From the NCBI RefSeq assembly GCF_022846435.1, contig NZ_AP025627.1, positions 1,522,001 through 1,586,000 on the forward strand: a stretch of 64,000 nt of DNA, given 5' to 3'. This DNA comes from Parageobacillus sp. KH3-4. GTDB lineage: Bacteria > Bacillota > Bacilli > Bacillales > Anoxybacillaceae. This document shows, one piece after another, positions 43,927 through 53,517 of this stretch (position 1 is the first letter of the stretch; each line of letters begins with the position of its first letter). Under the pieces are notes generated by a model. That model searched no databases. It was given only the letters and a program-made list of their open reading frames with translations, and had not been told where the DNA came from. The position numbers and the translations under genes were made by a program.

Positions 43927-45255
43927 GTGCTGTCTTTGGAGTGGAAAGACGAGTTAACAGCGTTGCTATCCGAAAAGCAAATACAAATAGAAGAGCACGG
44001 ATCGCATCCGCTTGGCAACAGCGGCCATGTGACGGTGTATCCACAATCGGAAGAAGAAATTTCGACCATTTTGCGTTATGCGAACACCCATGGAAAAAGA
44101 GTGTGCATCGTTGGCGGGGGGACGAAGCGGGGATTTGGCGGGCAGCTGGAATGTGCTGATATTTTGCTATCTTTGGCGAACTATAGCGGCATCGTCGAGC
44201 ATGCGGCTGCGGATATGACGGTGACGGTGAAATCCGGGACGGTGTTTCAACAATTGCAAGATTATTTAGCGGAGTATCGCCAAAAGGTTGCACTTGATCC
44301 TGTGTGGCCGCAATATGCAACAATCGGCGGAGTGATTTCCGCTAATGACAGCGGTCCCAAGCGCCTCGGATACGGTTCAGCGCGCGATAGCGTCATTGGT
44401 TTGCGCATCGTATACCCGGATGGGACGGTCATTCGTTCCGGAGGGAAGGTCGTGAAAAATGTCGCGGGCTATGATATGAACAAATTATTTATCGGGGCGA
44501 TGGGGACGCTTGGAGTAATATCGGAAATAACGCTGAAACTTCGCCCGCTTCCGAAATACGAAAGCCTTGTATTGCTATCATTTCCGTCTGGGAACTTAGA
44601 AGAAGTCCGTTCATTTGCTATCCAATTTCTTGATTCGATGATGGAACCGGTCTGTTTCGAATTATTGAGCCCGTCGTTGTCGGAACGGCTCATCGGCCAG
44701 CATGCTTATACGTTAGCGATAGGGTTTGAGGATGTTGAAAGCGCTGTGCATTACCAAGAGGAATTTGTGAAGCGCTTCCAGCCGCCTAATACGACAATCC
44801 GCATTTTATCACAAGAAGAAGCAAAATCGTTTTGGCAAACGTTTTATACGATCGGCCCGAACGGAGCAGCGCCTGATCCATTAGGACGGTCAATCGAAGC
44901 GGCGGTAAAAATCGGCGTCGTGAATTTCGACGTTCTTCATATCATTCGTGAAAGCGATTTATTGCAAGAGAGCTGTCATGTTCATATCGAGGCGCACGGC
45001 GGGTTAGGACATGGTTTATGCCAAGTATATATCAAGGGAGAAAGCGAGCCAGTCATTGCCGCGATTGAACGGTTGCGGGCAACTGCAGCGCAACTGGGCG
45101 GATACGCCGTTGTGAAACATTTGCCGTTTTCACTGCGGAAGCGCATCGATGTGTGGGGAGAAAAACCATCGTATTTTTTCCTGCTCGATGGAATTAAACG
45201 AAAAATCGACCCAAACCGGATATTAAACAACCAACGGTTTATCGGAGGGATATAA
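43927..45255 (+). CDS. glcE: Glycolate oxidase FAD-binding subunit GlcE
   Basis: A 442-residue PCMH-type FAD-binding protein, the smaller flavoprotein-like subunit of the three-part glycolate dehydrogenase that oxidises glycolate to glyoxylate at the membrane. GGGTKRGFGG is the diphosphate-binding loop, and YATIGGVISANDSGPKRLGYG and VVKNVAGYDMNKLFIGAMGTLG are FAD-domain signatures. The start is GTG 43927, 7 nt after AGGAGGTG. Its gene order E-F-D differs from the enterobacterial D-E-F. The next start codon follows the stop within 2 nt. Confidence 0.88.
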   Translation: MLSLEWKDELTALLSEKQIQIEEHGSHPLGNSGHVTVYPQSEEEISTILRYANTHGKRVCIVGGGTKRGFGGQLECADILLSLANYSGIVEHAAADMTVTVKSGTVFQQLQDYLAEYRQKVALDPVWPQYATIGGVISANDSGPKRLGYGSARDSVIGLRIVYPDGTVIRSGGKVVKNVAGYDMNKLFIGAMGTLGVISEITLKLRPLPKYESLVLLSFPSGNLEEVRSFAIQFLDSMMEPVCFELLSPSLSERLIGQHAYTLAIGFEDVESAVHYQEEFVKRFQPPNTTIRILSQEEAKSFWQTFYTIGPNGAAPDPLGRSIEAAVKIGVVNFDVLHIIRESDLLQESCHVHIEAHGGLGHGLCQVYIKGESEPVIAAIERLRATAAQLGGYAVVKHLPFSLRKRIDVWGEKPSYFFLLDGIKRKIDPNRILNNQRFIGGI

Positions 45256-45256
45256 A

Positions 45257-46615
45257 ATGAGCTTGCGAGAAAGCGAAATAAAAAACGGACCTGCGTGTAC
45301 AACGATTAGTCTTGGCAACTATCGCTTTAGCGATCCGCCCGATCCTAGCAAATGGGCTGACTGTGTTCATTGCGGCATGTGTTTGGAATCGTGCCCGACA
45401 TACGAACAAACCGGGCAAGAACAACATTCGCCGCGCGGGCGCGTGCATTTGATGAAATCGGTGGGAGAAGGAAAGCTGGAGATTACAGAAGATTTGATCG
45501 ATCCGATTTTTATGTGCTTGGATTGTCGAGCGTGCACGACGGCGTGCCCTGCCGATGTGGATGTCGGGGGATTAATTGAAGAAGTACGAGGACAAATCCG
45601 GCAGGCGATTCCGCTAACAGGATGGAAAGCTTTTGTAAACGATTTCTTCTTAAAAGGAGTTTTTCCGCATCCATCCCGTCTCCACCTGCTTGGCAGCTTG
45701 CTAAAATTATATCAAAAAAGCGGGCTGCGGGCGGTCGCGCGCAAGACGAAACTGCTTCACATCATGCCAGAGCATCTCGTGAAGATGGAAGCAATTTTGC
45801 CGGAAGTGGGAGTGCCAGTGCGAAAAAAATACAAACATATAAATGTCATTAAAGCAAGAGGGGAAACGAAACATACGGTCGCGCTTTTGACAGGATGCGT
45901 CATGGACGTCGTGTTCAGCGATATTAACGAGGCGACGATTCGCGTGTTGACACGCAACGGAAACGATGTCGTCATTCCACAAAACCAAACATGCTGCGGC
46001 GCGCTGCATGTGCACGCGGGAGACCGCGAAACAGGCCGGAAGCTTGCCAAACAAAATATCAAAGCGTTTCAACATGTCGACCGTGTCATCGTAAACGCCG
46101 CGGGCTGCGGCTGCATGCTAAAAGAATATCCGGAATTGTTCCGCGGTGATCCGGAGTGGCGCGAGAAAGCGGAGCAGTTTTCGCAAAAAGTGGAAGATAT
46201 TTCAAAATATTTGCACGATACAGGCTATGAAAAACCGAAAGCGGAATTAAACATGCGCATTACGTACCATGACGCTTGCCATTTGGCACACGGCCAAGGA
46301 ATCCGCCAAGAACCGCGCGCGATTTTATCGAGCATTCCGGGGGTGGAGATGGTTTCGATGCCAAACGCCGACCGCTGCTGCGGAAGCGCGGGGATTTATA
46401 ACCTTACCCATCCGGAAATGGCAAACGAGATATTGGAAAGCAAAATGCAAAATGTTCCGGAAGATGTGGAGCTTATTTCCATGGGGAACCCTGGCTGCAT
46501 GCTGCAAATGGCGATGGGGGTTTTGAAATACGGCCGAAATCAAAAAGTCGTCCATACCGTACAGCTGCTAGACTGGGCGTATCAAAAAGAAGACGGAAAG
46601 GAGGTACGCATATGA
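45257..46615 (+). CDS. glcF: Glycolate oxidase iron-sulfur subunit GlcF
   Basis: 452 residues. Two [4Fe-4S] motifs of ferredoxin type, C36-C39-C42-C46 and C87-C90-C93-C97, are followed by two CCG domains (QTCCGALH and DRCCGSAG) as in GlcF, GlpC and LutA. It passes electrons from the flavin subunits to the respiratory chain. GGAGGG precedes the ATG, and the 3' end overlaps glcD as ATGA. Complete cluster ligation suggests the complex is functional. Confidence 0.92.
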   Translation: MSLRESEIKNGPACTTISLGNYRFSDPPDPSKWADCVHCGMCLESCPTYEQTGQEQHSPRGRVHLMKSVGEGKLEITEDLIDPIFMCLDCRACTTACPADVDVGGLIEEVRGQIRQAIPLTGWKAFVNDFFLKGVFPHPSRLHLLGSLLKLYQKSGLRAVARKTKLLHIMPEHLVKMEAILPEVGVPVRKKYKHINVIKARGETKHTVALLTGCVMDVVFSDINEATIRVLTRNGNDVVIPQNQTCCGALHVHAGDRETGRKLAKQNIKAFQHVDRVIVNAAGCGCMLKEYPELFRGDPEWREKAEQFSQKVEDISKYLHDTGYEKPKAELNMRITYHDACHLAHGQGIRQEPRAILSSIPGVEMVSMPNADRCCGSAGIYNLTHPEMANEILESKMQNVPEDVELISMGNPGCMLQMAMGVLKYGRNQKVVHTVQLLDWAYQKEDGKEVRI

Positions 46616-48069
46616 GAAGAAAAAGGATACAAACAAACGACCCGCATATTCAGGCGCTAGCTCGCATTGTCGGAGGGGAGAACTCGATTTTGTATAAAAA
46701 AGAAGATTTGGTCGCTTATGACTGCGACGGATTTACCGTTCACCGCCATTTGCCGAAAGCGGTGGTGTTCCCGAAAAATACGGAAGAAGTTGCCGCGATT
46801 ATGAAGTATTGTCATGAACATGATTTGCCGTTTCTTGCCCGCGGGGCGGGAACGGGATTAAGCGGTGGCGCGATTCCGTTAAACGGCGAAGTGATCATCA
46901 GCTTAGTCCGGATGAAACGGCTCATTAGCGTCGATTTAGAAAACCGCCGCGCGGTCGTCGAGCCAGGGTTTGTCAACTTAAAGCTGACGAACTCCATTTC
47001 CGACAGAGGATACTATTACGCTCCCGACCCATCGAGTCAATATTGCTGCACGATTGGCGGAAATGTCGCGGAAAACGCCGGTGGCGCGCATTGTCTGAAA
47101 TATGGCGTCACGACGAACCATATTTTAGGGCTTGAAGTCGTGCTTCCAAACGGGGAAATTATCGAAATCGGCAAAAACGGCATTCCAGACCCACCGGGAT
47201 ATGATTTAATCGGATTGTTGACTGGTTCAGAAGGAACGTTGGGGATTGTTACAAAAATTACGGTGCGAATTTTAAAAAATCCAGAAGCGAAACAGACGGT
47301 GCTTGCTTATTTTGACCGTGTGGAAGATGCGAGCCAGGCCGTTTCCGATATCATCTCCGCGGGGATGGTTCCGGCGGCATTAGAGATGATGGACCAAACG
47401 GCAATTGAAGGAGTCGAAGCGGCCGCTTTTCCGGTCGGGCATCCGAAGGACATTGAGGCGCTTCTTTTAATCGAAGTGGACGGCATTTCCGCGGGGATTT
47501 CCGAGCAAACCGAAGAGATTCTGCGCATTTGCCGCAACCGGAATGTCCGGGAAGTGAAAGTGGCGCAAACAGAAGAAGAACGGGCGCGCTGGTGGGCAAA
47601 CCGAAAAACGGGGTTTGGCGCGATGGGCGCGATTTCTCCTGATTATTTAGTGCAAGACGGAGTCATTCCGCGCAGCAAATTGCCGGAAGTGCTAAAAAAC
47701 ATTCAACAAATTAGCAAAAAGTATGGGTTGCGCATCGCAAACATTTTCCACGCCGGCGATGGAAATCTTCATCCGCTCGTTTTGTTTGATGCGAGCAAAC
47801 CGGGTGAAACAGAAAAGGCGCTTGCCGCGGGAAGTGAATGTTTGCAAGCGTGCGCAGCCGTCGGTGGGTCGATTACAGGGGAACACGGGGTCGGCATTGA
47901 GAAAAAAGAAGAAATGCGCTTTATTTTCAGCGACGAAGAAATCGCTGCGCAAACTGACATTCGCGATGTGTTTAATCCAAAAAACTTATTGAACGCGGGA
48001 AAACTGTTCCCGACACCGGGGCGCTGCGTTGAGGTAAAACATGGGCAAAAACAAAGGCAATCATTATAA
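46612..48069 (+). CDS. glcD: Glycolate oxidase subunit GlcD
   Basis: 485-residue catalytic flavoprotein of the VAO/PCMH family: FAD loop ARGAGTGLSGG, core CCTIGGNVAENAGGAHC, GYDLIGLLTGSEGTLG, and the C-terminal FHAGDGNLHP and GEHGVG motifs around the active site. GlcD-like enzymes also include D-lactate dehydrogenases, so glycolate is supported mainly by the neighbours glcE, glcF and malate synthase G. AAGGAGG precedes the ATG. The malate-synthase promoter begins just after its stop. Confidence 0.9.
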   Translation: MRRKRIQTNDPHIQALARIVGGENSILYKKEDLVAYDCDGFTVHRHLPKAVVFPKNTEEVAAIMKYCHEHDLPFLARGAGTGLSGGAIPLNGEVIISLVRMKRLISVDLENRRAVVEPGFVNLKLTNSISDRGYYYAPDPSSQYCCTIGGNVAENAGGAHCLKYGVTTNHILGLEVVLPNGEIIEIGKNGIPDPPGYDLIGLLTGSEGTLGIVTKITVRILKNPEAKQTVLAYFDRVEDASQAVSDIISAGMVPAALEMMDQTAIEGVEAAAFPVGHPKDIEALLLIEVDGISAGISEQTEEILRICRNRNVREVKVAQTEEERARWWANRKTGFGAMGAISPDYLVQDGVIPRSKLPEVLKNIQQISKKYGLRIANIFHAGDGNLHPLVLFDASKPGETEKALAAGSECLQACAAVGGSITGEHGVGIEKKEEMRFIFSDEEIAAQTDIRDVFNPKNLLNAGKLFPTPGRCVEVKHGQKQRQSL

Positions 48070-48077
48070 GAAAATTG

Positions 48078-48106
48078 TTGAAATATATTTCACTCCATGC
48101 TATGAT
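48078..48106 (+). promoter_or_regulatory. Sigma-A promoter of malate synthase G
   Basis: TTGAAA (48078-48083), 17-nt spacer, TATGAT (48101-48106). The predicted start point near 48113 places the operator at 48131-48148 about 18-35 nt downstream. Confidence 0.8.
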
Positions 48107-48130
48107 TTTTTTAAACAATTACAAAACATC

Positions 48131-48148
48131 GTTTCGTAATAGGAAACA
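48131..48148. promoter_or_regulatory. Operator candidate before malate synthase G
   Basis: GTTTCGTAATAGGAAACA, an inverted repeat GTTTC-N7-GAAAC. All 18 bases equal the reverse complement of 43892-43909 before glcE, including the 7-nt spacer, and it lies downstream of a good promoter, so a repressor bound here would block transcription. Confidence 0.65.
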
Positions 48149-48172
48149 AAAACATATGGAGGAGAGGAGAAA

Positions 48173-50356
48173 ATGGGAGAATACGTAAAAGTAGGAAATC
48201 TCCAAGTCGCAAAACTGTTTTATGAGTTTATAAACGATGAAGTGCTTCCGGGAAGTGAAGTGAACAGCGAAAAGTTTTGGAAAGACTTTGAAACGCTGAT
48301 TGCCGATTTAACGCCGAGAAACAAAGCGCTTCTTGCGCGCCGCGATGAAATTCAAGAAAAATTAAATCAATGGCATAAAGAGCACCGCGGCAATTTTGAC
48401 ATGGAAGAATATAAAGCGTTTTTAACGGATATCGGCTATTTAGAGCCAGAGGTGGAGGATTTCGAGATCACTACCGAAGGAGTAGACGATGAAATTGCCA
48501 TTCAAGCTGGTCCGCAATTAGTCGTGCCGGTCACGAATGCCCGTTATGCGCTGAATGCAGCGAATGCCCGCTGGGGCAGCCTTTATGATGCCTTATATGG
48601 TACGGACGCAATCAGCGAAGAGGGCGGAGCGGAACGCGGCGATTCTTATAATCCAGTCCGTGGGGCAAAAGTGATCGCTTATGCGCGCGAGTTTCTCGAT
48701 CAAGCCGTGCCGTTGAAAGAATATTCGCACAAGGACGCCGTTCAATATGCGGTAGTCGACGGAAAACTGGTAGTATCCGTTGAAAGCGGCAATACGACAA
48801 CGCTAAAAGAGGAAGAAAAATTCGTCGGTTTCCAAGGAAGCCCGGAAAATCCGACGGCGGTTTTGCTAAAAAATAACGGTCTTCACATTGAAATTCAAAT
48901 TGACCGCAACCACCCTGTCGGAAAAACGGATAAAGCAGGTGTAAAAGATGTTTATTTAGAAGCGGCCGTTACGACGATTATGGACTGCGAAGATTCGGTG
49001 GCGGCGGTAGATGCGGAAGATAAGGTGCTCGTATACCGCAATTTGCTCGGCCTTGTCAAAGGAGATTTGACGGCAACGTTCACAAAAGGCGGAAAAACGA
49101 TTACGCGCAAGCTTAAACCAGATCGTGTTTATCAAACACCGGATGGCAAAGAACTTACATTGCCAGGCCGTTCGCTTATGTTCGTCCGCAACGTTGGCCA
49201 TTTGATGACGAACAATGCGATTTTGGATGCGAACGGCGAAGAAGTATATGAAGGAATCATGGATGCGGTTGTGACAAGCTTAATTATGAAACATTCGCTT
49301 CTTGGCAACACTCGTTACGCAAATTCACGCAAAGGCTCGATTTATATCGTAAAACCGAAAATGCATGGTTCTGAAGAAGTCGCTTTCGCAAACGAGCTGT
49401 TCGACCGCGTCGAAGATATGCTTGGGTTGAAACGCAACACGATTAAAATCGGCGTCATGGACGAAGAACGCCGCACAACGTTGAACTTGAAAAACTGCAT
49501 TTATCAGGTGAAAGACCGCATCGTCTTCATTAATACAGGCTTTTTAGACCGGACTGGCGATGAAATCCATACGTCGATGGAAGCTGGACCGATGATTCGC
49601 AAAAATGATATGAAAACATCAGCGTGGCTGCAGGGCTATGAAAAATCGAACGTCAGCATTGGCTTGGCCGCTGGATTCCAAGGCCGCGCCCAAATCGGCA
49701 AAGGAATGTGGGCGATGCCGGATATGATGGCGGAAATGCTAAAGCAAAAAGGCGGGCAACTAAAAGCGGGCGCGAATACGGCTTGGGTACCTTCGCCGAC
49801 AGCTGCGACGCTTCACGCGCTTCATTACCATCAGATTAACGTCGCTGAAGTGCAAGAGGAATTGCGAAAAGAACGGAAAGATTACCGCGATGAAATTTTA
49901 CAAATACCAGTTGCTGTGAACCCGCAATGGACGCCGGAAGAAATTCAAGAAGAGCTTGATAACAATTGCCAAGGCATACTCGGCTACGTCGTTCGCTGGA
50001 TCGACCAAGGAATCGGATGCTCGAAGGTGCCTGATATTAATAATATCGGTCTAATGGAAGACCGCGCGACATTGCGGATCTCCAGCCAGCATATTGCGAA
50101 CTGGCTCCATCACGGCATTTGCACGAAAGAACAAGTATTGGAAACGTTAAAACGGATGGCAAAAGTTGTCGACGAACAAAACGCCGGTGATCCGAACTAT
50201 CGCCCAATGGCTCCTGACTATGACAATTCGGTTGCATTCCAAGCGGCGTGCGACTTAATATTTAAAGGTTATGAACAGCCAAATGGATACACTGAACCGA
50301 TCTTGCACCGCCGCCGTTTAGAGGCGAAAGCAAAATACGCAACCGTTCAGCGATAA
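48173..50356 (+). CDS. glcB: Malate synthase G
   Basis: Condenses glyoxylate with acetyl-CoA to malate. 727 residues, the length of the long G isoform (A isoforms are near 530). Signature features include [44 protein letters not shown] and [13 protein letters not shown]; the catalytic region follows [12 protein letters not shown] near the C-terminus. GGAGGAGAGG precedes the ATG. It stands alone as a unit with its own promoter and operator, directly after glcEFD. Confidence 0.96.
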   Translation: MGEYVKVGNLQVAKLFYEFINDEVLPGSEVNSEKFWKDFETLIADLTPRNKALLARRDEIQEKLNQWHKEHRGNFDMEEYKAFLTDIGYLEPEVEDFEITTEGVDDEIAIQAGPQLVVPVTNARYALNAANARWGSLYDALYGTDAISEEGGAERGDSYNPVRGAKVIAYAREFLDQAVPLKEYSHKDAVQYAVVDGKLVVSVESGNTTTLKEEEKFVGFQGSPENPTAVLLKNNGLHIEIQIDRNHPVGKTDKAGVKDVYLEAAVTTIMDCEDSVAAVDAEDKVLVYRNLLGLVKGDLTATFTKGGKTITRKLKPDRVYQTPDGKELTLPGRSLMFVRNVGHLMTNNAILDANGEEVYEGIMDAVVTSLIMKHSLLGNTRYANSRKGSIYIVKPKMHGSEEVAFANELFDRVEDMLGLKRNTIKIGVMDEERRTTLNLKNCIYQVKDRIVFINTGFLDRTGDEIHTSMEAGPMIRKNDMKTSAWLQGYEKSNVSIGLAAGFQGRAQIGKGMWAMPDMMAEMLKQKGGQLKAGANTAWVPSPTAATLHALHYHQINVAEVQEELRKERKDYRDEILQIPVAVNPQWTPEEIQEELDNNCQGILGYVVRWIDQGIGCSKVPDINNIGLMEDRATLRISSQHIANWLHHGICTKEQVLETLKRMAKVVDEQNAGDPNYRPMAPDYDNSVAFQAACDLIFKGYEQPNGYTEPILHRRRLEAKAKYATVQR

Positions 50357-50366
50357 AAAACAGGGT

Positions 50367-50399
50367 GAACAAGGGCATTGTAGATGGATGTCCTTGTTC
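50367..50399 (+). terminator. Hairpin after malate synthase G
   Basis: GAACAAGG (50367-50374) and CCTTGTTC (50392-50399) pair, extended inward by GCAT/ATGT. No T-run follows, so terminator function is doubtful. Confidence 0.4.
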
Positions 50400-50443
50400 A
50401 TCAATGACACTAATATTTTTCTGAATATTCAAAAATAAAGGAG

Positions 50444-50527
50444 GTGCGAATCCTAGTTACTATACAAGCATTGCCGAATGAAAAGCAGCAACAAGGCGGC
50501 AGAATCGATGAGAAAGTTAGTAGCTAG
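50444..50527 (+). other. Short in-frame reading frame directly upstream of the malic enzyme
   Basis: A GTG at 50444 lies within the AAAGGAGGTG site and opens 27 codons (RILVTIQALPNEKQQ and onward) ending in TAG at 50525-50527, in the same frame as the malic enzyme start region. ACT domains of some malic enzymes begin similarly (a short VTI-x-LP strand), so this may be the relict of a lost N-terminal regulatory domain. It could also be a leader peptide or chance. No promoter was found. Confidence 0.3.
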
Positions 50528-50536
50528 GTGGAAAAG

Positions 50537-51745
50537 ATGCGGAACCTTCGGGAAAAATCGCTGTTTGTTCATCAGCATGCAAAAGGAAAATTGCGTGTAG
50601 ACGTAAAAGTTCCGGTGCAAAATGCGGAAGATTTAAGCATCATCTATTCTCCGGGAGTGGCGGAACCATGCAAAGCGATTTATGCAAATCCAGAATCGAT
50701 TTATGATTATACGATGAAAGGAAATTTTGTGGCGGTTGTTTCCGATGGATCTGCAGTGCTGGGATTGGGGAATATTGGAGCAAGTGCATCCATGCCTGTC
50801 ATGGAAGGAAAAGCCGCCTTATTTAAAGCGTTTGCCGGCATTGATGCAGTGCCGCTTTGCATTAATACAAATGATCCGGAACAAATTGTTCAAACAGTGA
50901 AATTGTTGGAGCCGACGTTTGGCGGAATTAATTTGGAAGACATCGCTGCGCCAAACTGCTTTTGGATTGAGGAACGACTAAAGCAAGAATTATCGATACC
51001 GGTATTTCATGATGATCAGCACGGTACAGCGATTGTCACCGCTGCAGGGTTGATCAATGCATTAAAGGTAGTGAAAAAGCGATTGAACGATTGCAAAGTA
51101 GTTGTCAATGGAGCCGGCGCTGCCGGAATCGCCATTACGAAGCTGCTTCTTTACATGGGGGTAGGCGATCTCATTTTATGCGATTCGAAAGGGGCTATTT
51201 ATGAAGGCCGCCCGTACGGAATGAATGACATAAAAGAATCGTTGGCAAAATTAACGAACCGAAACTGCGTGCAAGGGGCTTTAAAAGACGTGATTAAAGG
51301 AGCTGATATATTTATTGGGGTTTCGGTTGCCGGAGCGCTAACGCCGGAAATGGTTCGTTCCATGAACGACAATGCCATCGTTTTTGCGCTTGCTAACCCT
51401 GTTCCGGAAATTATGCCGGACGACGCGAAAGCTGCTGGGGCTGCAGTTGTGGCAACGGGAAGATCCGACCTTCCAAACCAAGTGAACAATGTGCTCGCTT
51501 TTCCGGGCATTTTTAAAGGAGCGTTGCGAGTGAGGGCGTCTGACATTAATGAAGAAATGAAATTCGCTGCTGTCAACGCGATTGCTGATTTGATCAGCCC
51601 GGAGGAATTAACGAACGATTATGTCGTCCCGAATCCTTTTGATAGGCGTGTTGTGGAAGCGGTGGCAGACGCGGTTGCGCGCGCGGCGATACGAACGGGA
51701 GTCGCCAGAACAACTGTTGCGGAGGAGAAGGAAAACATCGTTTGA
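50537..51745 (+). CDS. Malic enzyme (malate to pyruvate + CO2)
   Basis: 402 residues of the short prokaryotic malic enzyme type. DLSIIYSPGVAEPC and YDYTMKGNFVAVVSDGSAVLG carry the catalytic Tyr/Lys region, HDDQHGTAIV holds metal and catalytic residues, and VVNGAGAAGIAITKLL is the nucleotide-binding turn. The cofactor (NAD or NADP) is not clear from the motif. GGTGG precedes ATG 50537; GTG 50528 is an alternative. In this cluster it would turn malate made from glyoxylate into pyruvate. The next gene starts 13 nt after the stop. Confidence 0.93.
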   Translation: MRNLREKSLFVHQHAKGKLRVDVKVPVQNAEDLSIIYSPGVAEPCKAIYANPESIYDYTMKGNFVAVVSDGSAVLGLGNIGASASMPVMEGKAALFKAFAGIDAVPLCINTNDPEQIVQTVKLLEPTFGGINLEDIAAPNCFWIEERLKQELSIPVFHDDQHGTAIVTAAGLINALKVVKKRLNDCKVVVNGAGAAGIAITKLLLYMGVGDLILCDSKGAIYEGRPYGMNDIKESLAKLTNRNCVQGALKDVIKGADIFIGVSVAGALTPEMVRSMNDNAIVFALANPVPEIMPDDAKAAGAAVVATGRSDLPNQVNNVLAFPGIFKGALRVRASDINEEMKFAAVNAIADLISPEELTNDYVVPNPFDRRVVEAVADAVARAAIRTGVARTTVAEEKENIV

Positions 51746-51758
51746 AAGGGGTAGTGCG

Positions 51759-52538
51759 ATGAAGTTTGCTAGATTTGCTGCAGGCGGAAAAACGCATATG
51801 GGCGTTGTAGCAGATGATCTAATTCGCGAAATTACCGGCGACTTATTCACCAATTGGGAATATACGGGAAATACTTTTCATATCAAAGAAATCGCTTTGC
51901 TTGCTCCGCTCATTCCGAACGAAATCATCGGCATCGGCGCCAACTATGTGGCAAAGAGGGAACAATTGCCAAATAAGCTGCCGGAAATTCCGGTCTTTTT
52001 CTTTAAACCGTCTTCGTCGGTCATTGGCCCGGAAGAAGAAATCGTCATACCGGCAGGGGTGGACAAAGTAAAGTTTGAATCGGAATTAGCCGTTATTATC
52101 GGAAAAGAAGCGAAAAACGTCCCAGAATCGGATGTATGGCAATACGTCTTCGGCTATACGGTGGCGAACGATGTGACGGCACCGCAATTTTTCCATCCAG
52201 ACGGACATTGGACGATTGGAAAATCGTTCGATACGTTTACTCCGTTAGGTCCTGTCATCGAAACGGAGCTTGACCCGTCTTCCGTTTACGTGAAAGCTAG
52301 ACTAAACGGGATCGAAAAGCAAAACAGCCCGACGGAATTGATGATTATCCCAATCGGCAAGATGATTTCTTATTTGACGAATGTGATGACATTAAAACCG
52401 GGAGACGTGATTTTGACAGGAAGCCCGGTAGGAGCCGAACTAGTGGGAGCCGGCGATGTGATCGAATGCGAAATCGCCGAAATCGGAACGCTGCGAAATA
52501 CGTTCGTGGCGGCCAAAGAGCGGGCGAAAACATGTTAA
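51759..52538 (+). CDS. Fumarylacetoacetate hydrolase-family enzyme
   Basis: 259 residues of the FAH superfamily: IIGIGANYVAKREQL at the domain start, the metal-ligand region VKFESELAVIIGKEA, NDVTAPQFF, and DVILTGSPVG near the C-terminus. The family includes acylpyruvases, oxaloacetate decarboxylases (FAHD1-like) and aromatic-degradation isomerases. Position after a malic enzyme makes oxaloacetate or another 2-keto diacid a reasonable substrate, but this is inference. Start ATG 51759 after AAAGGGG; the upstream in-frame extension lies inside the malic enzyme gene. Confidence 0.83.
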   Translation: MKFARFAAGGKTHMGVVADDLIREITGDLFTNWEYTGNTFHIKEIALLAPLIPNEIIGIGANYVAKREQLPNKLPEIPVFFFKPSSSVIGPEEEIVIPAGVDKVKFESELAVIIGKEAKNVPESDVWQYVFGYTVANDVTAPQFFHPDGHWTIGKSFDTFTPLGPVIETELDPSSVYVKARLNGIEKQNSPTELMIIPIGKMISYLTNVMTLKPGDVILTGSPVGAELVGAGDVIECEIAEIGTLRNTFVAAKERAKTC

Positions 52539-52636
52539 AGGCGCCGCGAACAGATGCATGCGACCAACCGGATGGGAAATGCCCGGCGATAAGTGTATAA
52601 TGTCAATGAACGAAGGAATTTTTCGAGGTGAATAAA

Positions 52637-53422
52637 ATGGAAAGAGAAAATTTAGTGAAATCGGTAAGCCGGGCATTACATATTATCGATATTGTCAGTT
52701 CCCAAAAAGATGGATTAGGCGTGACGGAAATTGCGAAACAAATGGATATCAACAAAAGTTCGGTCTATCGCATTTTGTCGACGCTGGTGCAATACGGATA
52801 TGTCGAGCAAGATAAGGAAACGGAGCGATATAAACTTGGTTATAAATTTTTGGAAATTAGTTCCAAATTGCTCGAATCGATCGATTTGCGGAAAGAAGCG
52901 AAGCCGTATTTGCAGCAGCTAGAGAAAGAAACGAACGAAGTTATTCATCTTGTCGTCTATGACCAAGGGGAAGTCATTTATATCGAAAAATTGGAAGGAA
53001 CAGAAACATTGCGCATGCATTCGAAGGTAGGAAAACGGGCGCCAATGCATTGCACGGCGGTCGGGAAAGCCATTCTTGCCCATTTGCCTGTCAATGTGGC
53101 GCTGGAGATCATCGAGAGAAAAGGATTGCCCAAGCATACGGATTTTACGATTACAGACCGCGATGTGTTTTTAAAAGAATTAGAGAAAGTAAAACAAAAG
53201 GGATACGCGCTTGATTTAGAAGAAAACGAGTACGGAATTCGCTGTATCGCTGTTCCTATTTTCGATTATACCGGCAGCGTCGTTGCCGCGGTCAGCATTT
53301 CCGGCCCGACGATCCGCATGACAGACGAACGGATAGAAAAACTGCAGGAACGCATTCGGTACATTGGCAGACAAATATCGAAAAGACTTGGATATAGGCA
53401 AAAAGATCATGCTCGGCAGTAA
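52637..53422 (+). CDS. IclR-family regulator of the glyoxylate cluster
   Basis: 261 residues: winged helix-turn-helix at about 8-65 (VTEIAKQMDINKSSVYRILS) and an effector domain at about 80-255 with the family stretch GKRAPMHCTAVGKAILA. IclR proteins often respond to glyoxylate or pyruvate-type acids. Its place beside glycolate, malate and FAH genes, and the paired 18-bp operators before glcE and glcB, suggest it represses both units. A TATAAT-like -10 (GTGTATAATG) lies about 40 nt before the start. Its own promoter has no copy of the operator. Binding is not proven. Confidence 0.8.
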   Translation: MERENLVKSVSRALHIIDIVSSQKDGLGVTEIAKQMDINKSSVYRILSTLVQYGYVEQDKETERYKLGYKFLEISSKLLESIDLRKEAKPYLQQLEKETNEVIHLVVYDQGEVIYIEKLEGTETLRMHSKVGKRAPMHCTAVGKAILAHLPVNVALEIIERKGLPKHTDFTITDRDVFLKELEKVKQKGYALDLEENEYGIRCIAVPIFDYTGSVVAAVSISGPTIRMTDERIEKLQERIRYIGRQISKRLGYRQKDHARQ

Positions 53423-53438
53423 AACGGCCGAGCTTTTT
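53411..53438 (+). terminator. Intrinsic terminator overlapping the IclR gene stop
   Basis: GCTCGGC (53411-53417) and GCCGAGC (53427-53433) with TTTTT. The stop codon TAA (53420-53422) is in the loop. Confidence 0.9.
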
Positions 53439-53459
53439 ATGTAAAGAACGTGATTTTTC

Positions 53460-53487
53460 TTGGCAATACCTCTATTATTATTAAAAT
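53460..53487 (+). promoter_or_regulatory. Candidate promoter of mrfAB
   Basis: TTGGCA (53460-53465), 16 nt, TAAAAT (53482-53487), 30 nt before the mrfA start. A LexA box was not recognised. Confidence 0.5.
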
Positions 53488-53517
53488 AGAAAGAGGAAAT
53501 CATTGAGGTGAACGATC

